Shown piece by piece: positions 1 to 7,160 of a stretch of DNA of 27,304 nt (the stretch's first letter is position 1; the number at the start of each line of letters is the position of its first letter). The notes below the pieces were generated by a model that searched no databases, was not told the DNA's origin, and saw nothing but the letters and a program-made list of their open reading frames with translations. Both the position numbers and the translations under genes were made by a program. Source of the stretch: Zhenhengia yiwuensis. Its GTDB lineage: Bacteria > Bacillota > Clostridia > Lachnospirales > Cellulosilyticaceae. The DNA is taken from NCBI RefSeq assembly GCF_014384995.1, contig NZ_JACRSY010000039.1, positions 1 through 27,304 on the forward strand, written 5' to 3'.

Positions 1-4
1 TGTA

Positions 5-89
5 ATGGCTCATAAGATTAATCCTTTCAATAGTAGTCTTCGCAAACACTATTTTACTAGGATTTTCTCTTATGAGTCATATTTTTTTT
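5..89 (+). terminator. Long hairpin followed by eight T (terminator-like)
   Basis: Three co-linear complementary blocks form one rod: 5-17 with 68-80 (12 of 13 paired), 20-25 with 59-64, and 29-34 with 48-53. Eight T follow at 82-89 on the plus strand. This fits an intrinsic terminator for a plus-strand gene that lies left of the window. It could equally be a small palindromic repeat, since the stem is longer than terminators usually are. Reading toward lower coordinates, the MFS gene would also run into it. Confidence 0.55.
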
Positions 90-128
90 AGGTGTTGCAC
101 TTAGATTGTAAATTCAAGATATAAAGGA

Positions 129-1316
129 TTAACCTTCACTTTGTATATTTAGTTTTTTAAGTAACATCACACCTATAACAAGCATAATCGGGAAAACAAT
201 CGCTACGAGTAGTCCTGCTTTAAGGCCTAGGCCTACTGCATCTGATACAACACCCGCTATCCAAGGACCTACTGCTGCTCCTATATCTCCAAAAATGGCA
301 AGCATACCAAACATGGCTGTACCGCCCATTGGGTAAGTCGCTGAAGTTAGACTAAATGTTCCAGGCCACATTAAACTTACTGATAAACCTGTTACCGCAC
401 ACCCCAAAAGAGAAATAAAAGGATTCTGCACAAAAATAGTTACTGCGTAGCAAATGACACATAAGATACCACTTGCCATAAGGGCACGATTGAGATTAAT
501 TTTATGCCCCCATATCCCATAAATACTACGCCCAATTCCCATAAGCACTGCAAAAAGGCATGGTCCTAATAAATCCCCTACTACCTTTGGAACTTGTAAG
601 CCTTTCTCTGCAAAAAGTGAAGACCACTGAGACATAGTAATCTCAGATGCTCCAGCACAAAGCATAAGAAGTAAGGCAATCATAAATCCACGTGTAGAAA
701 GCAACTCACCAATACTCATAGTCGGTGCATCTTCATGTGGCTCTATAATCGGTACTTTAAGGAAATTCTTAATGTTGTAAAGTGGAATGAATGCCCATAA
801 AATCGGTAACACAAACCAATAAGAAGACCCAATCGCTTTAAGTAAAAGTGTTGTAAGAAGTACAACGCCTACTTGCCCCCAACAGTAGAAAGAATGCAAT
901 AGGCTCATAGCTGAAGCCTTCTCATCTCCTGGTAAGAACTCTACAATAGGGCTTACGAGTACTTCAATGATGCCGCCTCCAATAGCATAAATCATAACAG
1001 CAATCACAAGTCCCATATAAGGCGTCGGCATAATAAGCGGTAATATCCCTAAACTCATTAGCCCCACACTACAAAAGATATGTGCTATTACAGCAGCCTT
1101 ACGATAACCAATACGGTCTACATATTTAACAGATAAAATATCTGCCACAATCTGAGTTCCAAAGTTAATTAAAATTAATCGACCAATCATCTCAAAAGAA
1201 ATATGATACTGATCCTGGAAAATAACAAAAAGTAACGGCGCTAAATTAACGACTATTGCCTGGGTAATATACCCTAGGTAACAAGCGCGCAAAGTATGTT
1301 TGTATGTATATTTCAC
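129..1316 (-). CDS. MFS transporter, probable sugar or oligosaccharide permease
   Basis: This 395-aa protein is almost wholly hydrophobic, with about 12 predicted membrane segments. It has the usual MFS loop between segments 2 and 3 (a D-R-I-G-Y-R-K stretch near residues 66-72) and a central hydrophilic loop near residues 185-205. That makes it a secondary transporter of the major facilitator superfamily in the cytoplasmic membrane. The start is GTG (1314-1316), supported by AAGGAGG at 1324-1330. It lies downstream of and co-directional with the alpha-mannosidase, so it may import the mannoside that enzyme cleaves; this is inferred from context only. A terminator lies between the two genes, so it may be transcribed separately or by read-through. 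The family is clear, the substrate is not. Confidence 0.8.
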   Translation of the reverse strand: MKYTYKHTLRACYLGYITQAIVVNLAPLLFVIFQDQYHISFEMIGRLILINFGTQIVADILSVKYVDRIGYRKAAVIAHIFCSVGLMSLGILPLIMPTPYMGLVIAVMIYAIGGGIIEVLVSPIVEFLPGDEKASAMSLLHSFYCWGQVGVVLLTTLLLKAIGSSYWFVLPILWAFIPLYNIKNFLKVPIIEPHEDAPTMSIGELLSTRGFMIALLLMLCAGASEITMSQWSSLFAEKGLQVPKVVGDLLGPCLFAVLMGIGRSIYGIWGHKINLNRALMASGILCVICYAVTIFVQNPFISLLGCAVTGLSVSLMWPGTFSLTSATYPMGGTAMFGMLAIFGDIGAAVGPWIAGVVSDAVGLGLKAGLLVAIVFPIMLVIGVMLLKKLNIQSEG

Positions 1317-1474
1317 TTCTTATCCTCCTTCATTGCTTTATTTATTGTTTTTATTCGTTCTTCTATATAATTGAAACTATTTCATTCTCTTATTAAGTAT
1401 TCTTAAAGCGCGTCTTATATGTTTCCCTTCCCCTTTCTCCATTGGGGCTGTTTCTCCTACTCCTCTTACCTCAT

Positions 1475-1505
1475 AAAAAAAGGGCTGTTTATACAGCCCT
1501 TTTTA
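1475..1505 (-). terminator. Intrinsic terminator after the alpha-mannosidase gene
   Basis: A perfect 8-bp stem (AGGGCTGT at 1481-1488 with ACAGCCCT at 1493-1500) closes a 4-nt loop. On the minus strand it is followed by six U (1475-1480), just past the mannosidase stop. A T-rich run at 1501-1505 makes it usable in both directions. Confidence 0.85.
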
Positions 1506-1512
1506 TTTTTTA

Positions 1513-4212
1513 TTATTTACCAAAACCAAGTGTAATGATTTGGTATGGTTTTACTGCTACAGTATGGTCTACTGCACCGTGGTTTTCTTCAAGAAGGTTA
1601 CTCATGTACATTGGCATATCTGCTTCAAGTGTTAAGTTTTCTTCTTGATCACTTACAGAATACCATCTTGTTACGATGTCACCTGTTTCTTTGCTTACTT
1701 TAAGTGATGAGTACATTGTGCTCATAGCAGCTTTTGGAGCGATAATTGGAGCGTACTCTTTAACAGCACCTTCTTTAACTACTGTTTGCATTGCTGCAAA
1801 TGGAATTTGGAATTGGTAGGCTTCAACATATGAAGCGTATACATCATCACCAGCTCCGTGAGGAATGATTTCGAACTCAACTTCTTGGTGACCTAAGCAT
1901 TGTGCTTCTGGTGTTGGGAATACACCCCAGTCTCCAAGTTCACGTGTACCTCTATGGATTGTTAAAGCAATTGTGCTCATACCATCACGAAGAAGTTCGT
2001 ATTCGTTAAGCCCTTTATTGGCTACTGTTAAACCAACATTTTCATCATGTACGTTGATGAATGCTTGTTGATGTTGTGCATTACATGGGTTTCTCCATTC
2101 TTTGCTTGGAACTGTGTCACGTTTTGCAACTTCGAAGATAGAATCTGCATAGTGGAATGGTGAATCAATGTTTGTTGTAAATAATGCACGTACTCTATGG
2201 TCAAGTGCTTGGTTGTTGAAGCTTGTTTTTACTTTAATACCTCTTGAAAGTCTTTCAAGTGTATAAACTGTTGTGATTTCCATTGGAATAGTTTCTTCAA
2301 CTCTTTGAGCTTTTCTTCCAGTGAACCAAACTAACTCTCTCATTTCTTTATCAAGCTGTTCATTTGCTGATTTTGGAATGTTGATTGTTACCTTTGTTTC
2401 AATAGCAGCTACATGTGGAAGATTTTTCACCACGCGAATTTCAGCCTTAGCATCTTTTGATGTAATTGGCTTTTCACCAAGTGGCATGAAGTAAACGTAT
2501 TCGTTACCAAGATCACCATGATCTTCGTAGATGCATTGTTCTTCGAATACTTTTCCTGTTGCTTTATGTGTAATGGTAATAGAACCGTTGTCTTCTACTT
2601 TTGCACTTAAGAAGTCATTTTCTAAAATGCATCCATCTTTTACTAAGCTGCCTTCTTCTGCTGCTTTTTCAGCAACTGGAATAAGGGCAAGTCTCTTAAT
2701 ATCAAATGCAGCAAGTTTTTCAATTTCAACTGTTACTTTTAGTTCTTGACACATATATGGTTGTCTGAATTTATCTTTTGGAAGGTCATAACCAAAGTGT
2801 AAGCCTAACTCTTCGATTTCACCTTTTAATTCATTACCATTCTCATCAACAATTTTGTATGTTGGTACTTTAGCCTCTTTTGCATCATCAATTGCACCTT
2901 GTACATAACCTGGTCCAAAGTATTTTTTAGCTACTTCAAGTTTGAATTCTACTAAACCTGATTTTTCCCAACCTGTTGGGTTAACAACGAAGAATGGTTC
3001 AGCTTCTTCACTAATGTTTTTGAATTTCATTGTGTCTAATTGAGCTTTAATATAAGCCATTGCTTCATCAATAATGTGAAGTGCAACTTGTTCAGCTTTT
3101 TCAAAACGAGATACCATTTCTCTATGTACCTCATCCACGCTACAACCACAGATACTATCATGTGGATGATTTTGCATAAGTACTTTCCAACCATATGTGA
3201 ATAAGTGATGTGGATAATCCATACCCATTTTGCTAGCGATTGCTGCAATTGGTTCTGCTACTTTTTCAAATAATGTTTGGCATTTAGCATTCATTTGTTT
3301 TAAGTAAATACGTGCAGATGCAGTATTTGCAAGTGTACCAAATCCATCTGTTTGTTGGCTTCTAAGCTCACCATGGATTGTTACTAAGTTATCTGGAAGT
3401 TCCGCTTTAATAGCTTCAATATAATCTGGGAAGTTTGAGTGAATGAACTCAACATCTTTGTAGAATTCCTTAGCATTGTTTAAAGCTTCGCTTAAATCTG
3501 TTTGAACTGGTTGGTGGTCACAGCCGTTCATGAATAGCATATGATCTGTTGAAGCAAAGTGCGCTGCACCAGCAAGTTTTTGATCCCAGTATTTTACAAG
3601 CTCTTCTTTATCTGTTGGTACTTCCATACCATTACAGTACCAGTTCGCAAAAAGTACACCAAGTACTTTTGATCCATCTGGACTTTCCCAGTACATTTCT
3701 GAATATGGAGATTCGAAAGCTTCTCCGCTTACTTCGTTGTTGAAACCAGTTGGTTTAACACCACGACCAAATACTGCTGTTTCGATACCTGCTTGTTGTA
3801 ACATTTGAGGAGCTTGCCCCATGTTACCAAATGAGTCTGGGAAGTAACCTACTTTACATACATCCCCGTACATTTTTGCATCATCATGACCTACTTGTAA
3901 GTTACGAACGTTCGCTTCACTGCTTGTAAGCCATTCGTCTTGAAGAATGTACCAAGGTCCGATGTGGATACGGCCTTCTTTGATCATTTTTGTAAGGATT
4001 TCTTTTTTCTCTGGTCTTACTTGAAGGTAGTCTTCTAAAATGATTGTTTGACCATCTAAATGGAAACTCTTATATTCTGGATCTCTTTCAAGTGTATCTA
4101 ATAAAGTATCCATAAATTCAATAAGAAGCATGTGATGTTTTTCATATGGTAAGTACCACTCTCTATCCCAGTGTGTATGTGAGATAACGTGCGCTTTTTT
4201 AGTTTGTTTCAT
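1513..4212 (-). CDS. Alpha-mannosidase, glycoside hydrolase family 38
   Basis: The 899-aa protein has no signal peptide and so acts in the cytoplasm, releasing alpha-linked mannose from imported oligosaccharides or a mannoside such as mannosylglycerate. The N-terminus carries H-T-H-W-D-R-E-W (residues 12-19), where H14 and D16 match the zinc ligands of GH38. The P-D-S-F-G motif places the expected nucleophile at D126. A later H-P-H-D-S-I-C-G-C-S block (around residue 350) fits the third conserved zinc region. After the catalytic and helical-bundle part comes the long beta-sandwich C-terminal half typical of the family, and the length is normal for bacterial GH38 of the MngB type. The start is supported by AGGAGG at 4218-4223. 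It is divergent from the GntR-LacI regulator, which probably controls it. Family assignment is firm; the natural substrate is not known. Confidence 0.93.
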   Translation of the reverse strand: MKQTKKAHVISHTHWDREWYLPYEKHHMLLIEFMDTLLDTLERDPEYKSFHLDGQTIILEDYLQVRPEKKEILTKMIKEGRIHIGPWYILQDEWLTSSEANVRNLQVGHDDAKMYGDVCKVGYFPDSFGNMGQAPQMLQQAGIETAVFGRGVKPTGFNNEVSGEAFESPYSEMYWESPDGSKVLGVLFANWYCNGMEVPTDKEELVKYWDQKLAGAAHFASTDHMLFMNGCDHQPVQTDLSEALNNAKEFYKDVEFIHSNFPDYIEAIKAELPDNLVTIHGELRSQQTDGFGTLANTASARIYLKQMNAKCQTLFEKVAEPIAAIASKMGMDYPHHLFTYGWKVLMQNHPHDSICGCSVDEVHREMVSRFEKAEQVALHIIDEAMAYIKAQLDTMKFKNISEEAEPFFVVNPTGWEKSGLVEFKLEVAKKYFGPGYVQGAIDDAKEAKVPTYKIVDENGNELKGEIEELGLHFGYDLPKDKFRQPYMCQELKVTVEIEKLAAFDIKRLALIPVAEKAAEEGSLVKDGCILENDFLSAKVEDNGSITITHKATGKVFEEQCIYEDHGDLGNEYVYFMPLGEKPITSKDAKAEIRVVKNLPHVAAIETKVTINIPKSANEQLDKEMRELVWFTGRKAQRVEETIPMEITTVYTLERLSRGIKVKTSFNNQALDHRVRALFTTNIDSPFHYADSIFEVAKRDTVPSKEWRNPCNAQHQQAFINVHDENVGLTVANKGLNEYELLRDGMSTIALTIHRGTRELGDWGVFPTPEAQCLGHQEVEFEIIPHGAGDDVYASYVEAYQFQIPFAAMQTVVKEGAVKEYAPIIAPKAAMSTMYSSLKVSKETGDIVTRWYSVSDQEENLTLEADMPMYMSNLLEENHGAVDHTVAVKPYQIITLGFGK

Positions 4213-4252
4213 GACGCCCTCCTAGGTGTGAATTAAGGTTTTCTATAGCTAG

Positions 4253-4281
4253 ATTTTAGAGGAAAAATGACTTATAATCAA
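4253..4281 (-). promoter_or_regulatory. Sigma-A-type promoter of the alpha-mannosidase gene
   Basis: On the minus strand a TTGATT -35 (4276-4281) is followed by a 17-nt spacer and a TAAAAT -10 (4253-4258). That is about 40 bp from the start codon. Overlapping and just downstream is TCTA-N4-TAGA (4242-4253), a small dyad that might be an operator for the divergent regulator; that last point is speculation. Confidence 0.6.
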
Positions 4282-4313
4282 TGCTACTAGGAGAAAAAAA
4301 TGATAAAGTTGGT

Positions 4314-4603
4314 ATACTTGATATATTAAGTAAGCGGGCTTTGGGGAGTGGCAGATGGGATAGTCTGGGATGGTCCTTCAGCTTCTGTCTCATAGCCCTA
4401 AGAAAGACTAAGCTCAAGAGTCTTATGAACGCTCTAAACTCGCTTCGCTCAAACAGTAGAGCTAACAACCATAAGCCTCTTTTCGCTAAGTCTTTCTAAA
4501 GTTCTAATCGAAGGAAGCTTACAGACCATCCCTCCCTATCCTTTTGCCACACGAGCGCTCTCGTAAAGGGGGTGTCGTATAGAGAGGGGTGGGTATCAAG
4601 TAT
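4314..4603. repeat. 290-bp imperfect inverted repeat folding as one long rod (MITE-like or structured RNA)
   Basis: Nested complementary blocks follow one another in register: 4314-4323 with 4594-4603 (10 of 10), 4348-4353 with 4545-4550, 4357-4363 with 4536-4542, 4367-4375 with 4524-4532 (9 of 9), 4380-4385 with 4514-4519, 4401-4409 with 4489-4497 (9 of 9), 4416-4420 with 4477-4481, 4422-4427 with 4470-4475, and 4431-4436 with 4457-4462. The tip holds the short palindrome CTCGCTTCGCTC. The right arm carries an extra small hairpin (4551-4555 with 4560-4564). The stretch is richer in G+C than its surroundings and no convincing protein is encoded. Candidates are a non-autonomous transposon (MITE), a dispersed intergenic repeat, or a structured leader RNA of the regulator. 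Confidence 0.6.
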
Positions 4604-4682
4604 GGGGATGAGATGCTTAATTACTTGAAGGGTACCTACTAACGCGTGTGTGCTGATTTTTTTAAGAAAGGAGTGGATTCTT

Positions 4683-5750
4683 ATGCCTGGTGAACCACTT
4701 TATATGAGTATGCGTAAATATTTGCTAGAGATTATTGAAAACAATAAGCATACGCCTGATTTTAAGTTACCGTCTGAAAATCAGCTTGCACTTAAATTTA
4801 ATGCAAGTCGTATTACGGCTAAAAATGCTATTTTATCTCTTGAGAAAGATGGTCTTATTTACCGCAAACAAGGAAAAGGAACTTTTATAGCGCCAAAGGC
4901 TAGTGAATTTGAACGCTTAAAGTCCGAGAAGCAAAATCCTATGATTTGTTTTATTGTACCAGGTGTAGGCGGAAAATTTATTGGTAAGATACAAGAAGGT
5001 ATTCAAGCTTTTGCACTTCTTCACAATCTGAATTTAAGTATTATGGTAACGGGCGGTAATCAAAAAACGGAAGAGGAAATGATCCGCGCTGCTACTCAAA
5101 ATAATTGTAAAGGACTCATTATTTATCCTTCCGATAATAATGTGTATAATAAGGAAATTCTAAAACTCAGCCTTAATAACTTCCCTGTTGTCCTTGTAGA
5201 CCGCTATTTAACAGGGCTTGACTTAAGCTATGTCGCCTGCGATCACTTTACCGCTGCTTATCACGGTACGCAGCACCTTATAGAAAAGGGGCATACCCGT
5301 ATCGGCTTTATGAGTCAAGATCCCCACCTTGTCAGTTCTGTCCTTGAGCGCAGCCGTGGCTACCAGAAAGCACTTATTGACCATGTAGGCGGATTTGACT
5401 CTAAGCTTCAGCTCATTTGTGACCATACTGCACCTGACTTTGCTGAGACTTTTGATCGTTATCTTAAATCTAATCCTGACCTTACAGCTCTTATTACTAC
5501 AAGTACAGGATATGGTCTTAAGATCGTTCCTTTCCTTCAGGAACAAGGTATACGTATTCCTGAAGATTTGGCACTTATGCTTTTTGACAATGAATTTGAA
5601 GACTACTTACACCTTCTCTCCTTTAGACCACTTATTATTGATCAAAATCCTTTTGATATAGGGGTTAAAGCAGGTGAACTCCTCTACCGCCTGCTCTATA
5701 AAAATCCAAAGCCTAAAAAGGTTCTACTTAAAGAGACCATTATTGAATAG
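4683..5750 (+). CDS. GntR-LacI hybrid transcriptional regulator (AraR-like)
   Basis: This is a 355-aa DNA-binding repressor. Residues about 1-70 are a GntR-type winged helix (P-L-Y start, L-P-S-E-N-Q-L-A block, then R-K-Q-G-K-G-T-F). Residues about 85-355 are a periplasmic-binding-protein-like sugar-sensing domain of the LacI/GalR class (G-L-I-I-Y-P, V-V-L-V-D-R-Y and G-H-T-R-I-G-F segments). This combination is typical of AraR-like regulators of sugar operons in Gram-positive bacteria. The ATG at 4683 was chosen over an in-frame GTG at 4650 because AAAGGAG (4667-4673) sits 9 nt before it. It is divergent from the GH38 alpha-mannosidase and probably senses a sugar linked to that enzyme or to the GH35 gene. 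The effector is unknown. Confidence 0.88.
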   Translation: MPGEPLYMSMRKYLLEIIENNKHTPDFKLPSENQLALKFNASRITAKNAILSLEKDGLIYRKQGKGTFIAPKASEFERLKSEKQNPMICFIVPGVGGKFIGKIQEGIQAFALLHNLNLSIMVTGGNQKTEEEMIRAATQNNCKGLIIYPSDNNVYNKEILKLSLNNFPVVLVDRYLTGLDLSYVACDHFTAAYHGTQHLIEKGHTRIGFMSQDPHLVSSVLERSRGYQKALIDHVGGFDSKLQLICDHTAPDFAETFDRYLKSNPDLTALITTSTGYGLKIVPFLQEQGIRIPEDLALMLFDNEFEDYLHLLSFRPLIIDQNPFDIGVKAGELLYRLLYKNPKPKKVLLKETIIE

Positions 5751-5789
5751 GTTAAAGATTATAGGGACACTGAACTTTCCTATAATACA

Positions 5790-5832
5790 AAAGAAACGAC
5801 CTTATTTGAACTTAAATAAGATCGTTTCTTTT
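5790..5832 (+). terminator. Intrinsic terminator between regulator and coiled-coil operon
   Basis: The left arm AAAGAAACGACCTTATTT (5790-5807) pairs with 5814-5831 around a 6-nt loop and runs into a T tract on the plus strand. A-rich left flanks give U-rich RNA on the other strand too, so it probably serves both convergent transcripts, the regulator from the left and the unknown operon from the right. Confidence 0.8.
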
Positions 5833-5852
5833 TTTACTCTATTTTACTTAGA

Positions 5853-6350
5853 TTACCATCCATTTCTTTGAGGCGGAATATTCCAATCATTTCCCCCTCC
5901 ACCTTGTAACTTATCAGTCGCCCTATCCACTTCTCTTGTAAGCTCTCTAAGCTTTTGTAAACTTGCAAAAGTTTGACGCTGAGTTGCATCTATCCGAGTT
6001 GCAATACTAATAAGTTGTGCAGGTTGGGGCGGATTAGGTTGACCTGCAAGAAGTCTTAACTCTTGTTCAATAGCATCAAACCCTAATAATCCTGTCTGAA
6101 TCATTTCACTAATAAAATTGACTTTATCCATAATCATATCAATTTGATTAGCCGTAATTCTAGATGCAGGTGCATTCCAGCTATTCATATAATTAAGTTC
6201 TGTAGAAGCTATATTAGGATTATCAGATACCTTAAAATCTTTTTGAACGGCATCAGGTAAATCTGTTTTTAAATCATGTGCTATATCTTTAACTTCTTCT
6301 ACTACATCCATAGCTGTAAGCTTTAAATCTGTAATTAAATTTTTAAGCAT
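5853..6350 (-). CDS. Unknown 165-aa helical protein with Gly-rich tail, second gene of a two-gene operon
   Basis: I do not recognise a family. The protein has no signal peptide or membrane segment. It looks mostly alpha-helical, with an acidic N-terminal helix (residues about 1-40), a middle part with N-P-P-Q-P-A-Q (around 110-116), a charged helix at about 120-152, and a low-complexity end G-G-G-G-N-D-W. An AGGTGG-type ribosome site precedes the ATG at 6348-6350. Only 16 nt separate it from the upstream coiled-coil gene, so the two are almost certainly co-transcribed and may bind each other. It ends just before the shared terminator at 5790-5832. The function cannot be stated. Confidence 0.7.
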   Translation of the reverse strand: MLKNLITDLKLTAMDVVEEVKDIAHDLKTDLPDAVQKDFKVSDNPNIASTELNYMNSWNAPASRITANQIDMIMDKVNFISEMIQTGLLGFDAIEQELRLLAGQPNPPQPAQLISIATRIDATQRQTFASLQKLRELTREVDRATDKLQGGGGNDWNIPPQRNGW

Positions 6351-6366
6351 ATATCCACCTTCTTAA

Positions 6367-6792
6367 CTAATCTTGAAGTTTATCAGTTAAAACATCTATT
6401 TGATTGGTTAAAGCATCAATTTTATCTGTCAATTGGTCAATTTCGTTTGTGTAAATGTCTACATCTTTAATATTTTTTCTTACTTCTTCTTGGTTATCCA
6501 TAGAAGTTGAAACTTTTGATGCAATTTCTTGAGCAATAGATTGAACTAAGACTTGAATATTTTCAGGTGCATTTTGCCCAATTTGTGCTACTAATCTGTC
6601 TAAAAGTGGCTTAACTTGTTGAAGTGTTTTAATCGAGTTACTTAACTCTCTTCCACATGAATTAAGCTCTGCGTCAATTTTATCACATGTTCTATCAATA
6701 TCAGATTGTGTAATTTGATCAATTTCACGAATGACTTTATCAATTTCATTTCCAATACTTCTTGCATCTTTTTTACCTACAAATAATGCCAT
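6367..6792 (-). CDS. Unknown 141-aa coiled-coil protein, first gene of a two-gene operon
   Basis: I do not recognise a family. The protein is soluble and rich in Asp, Ile, Gln and Lys. Its C-terminal third is a regular heptad coiled coil (I-D-Q-L-T-D-K, I-D-A-L-T-N-Q, I-D-V-L-T-D-K, residues about 117-137). An earlier helix (residues 12-62) carries two cysteines near residues 35 and 47. The start ATG at 6790-6792 is supported by AGAGGTGG just upstream and by a good promoter at 6829-6857. The next gene follows after 16 nt. The design suggests a scaffold or oligomerising protein working with its 165-aa neighbour; a link to toxin, phage or cell-envelope systems is possible but not shown by anything visible here. 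Confidence 0.72.
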   Translation of the reverse strand: MALFVGKKDARSIGNEIDKVIREIDQITQSDIDRTCDKIDAELNSCGRELSNSIKTLQQVKPLLDRLVAQIGQNAPENIQVLVQSIAQEIASKVSTSMDNQEEVRKNIKDVDIYTNEIDQLTDKIDALTNQIDVLTDKLQD

Positions 6793-6828
6793 TACTCCAC
6801 CTCTTTAATATGTAAATTTTATATACAA

Positions 6829-6857
6829 ATTATATATTAAACGTTATATTTTAACAA
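6829..6857 (-). promoter_or_regulatory. Promoter of the coiled-coil operon
   Basis: On the minus strand, TTGTTA (6852-6857), a 17-nt spacer and a consensus TATAAT (6829-6834) lie about 37 bp before the start codon. This is a convincing sigma-A-type promoter. Confidence 0.65.
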
Positions 6858-7076
6858 GTTTATAATTTATTTTAAAATACATTATTAACAAAAATTTAAT
6901 AATCTTATTTCCAAATTCTTTTTTAAATATCTTCTTACTTCTAAAATTAAAATATAAACATTTTTAGATAAGTCTCTTTTTATCTATTTTTTTATCCTTA
7001 CCTACAAAATATATTCAGATTTCGTTAATTTTTTATAAATTAAGCCACTTAAAATTACAAAAAATTTATATTTAGT

Positions 7077-7106
7077 TTTACAAATTAGTTTATGATATAT
7101 TATACT
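7077..7106 (+). promoter_or_regulatory. Likely promoter of the GH35 gene
   Basis: TTTACA (7077-7082), an 18-nt spacer and TATACT (7101-7106) lie about 55 bp before the ATG. The AT-richness of the region makes chance matches common, so this is less certain than its divergent partner. Confidence 0.5.
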
Positions 7107-7160
7107 ATAATTAGTTAAAATTTTTATATTATACATCATTTATATGTGAAAGGATTTATC

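Larger units (their letters stand above)
6793..7160. other. Very AT-rich divergent intergenic region
   Basis: About 370 bp separate the coiled-coil operon (leftward) from the GH35 gene (rightward). The stretch is strikingly AT-rich, even for this genome. It holds one promoter for each direction (listed separately). I see no ORF, tRNA, terminator or clear operator between 6858 and 7076. Confidence 0.7.

Noticed and set aside
4256..4499. Overlapping open frames on both strands (70 and 72 codons)
   Set aside because: They lie within and beside the long inverted repeat and mirror each other, have no ribosome site, and the translated F-E-R-S-E-F-R-A stretch is of the kind that arises from clostridial palindromic repeats.
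4620..4665. GGGTACC followed by a T run, resembling a T-box antiterminator
   Set aside because: The conserved TGG of the T-box (GGGTGGTACC) is missing, no specifier stem is seen, and the downstream gene is a sugar regulator rather than an amino-acid gene.
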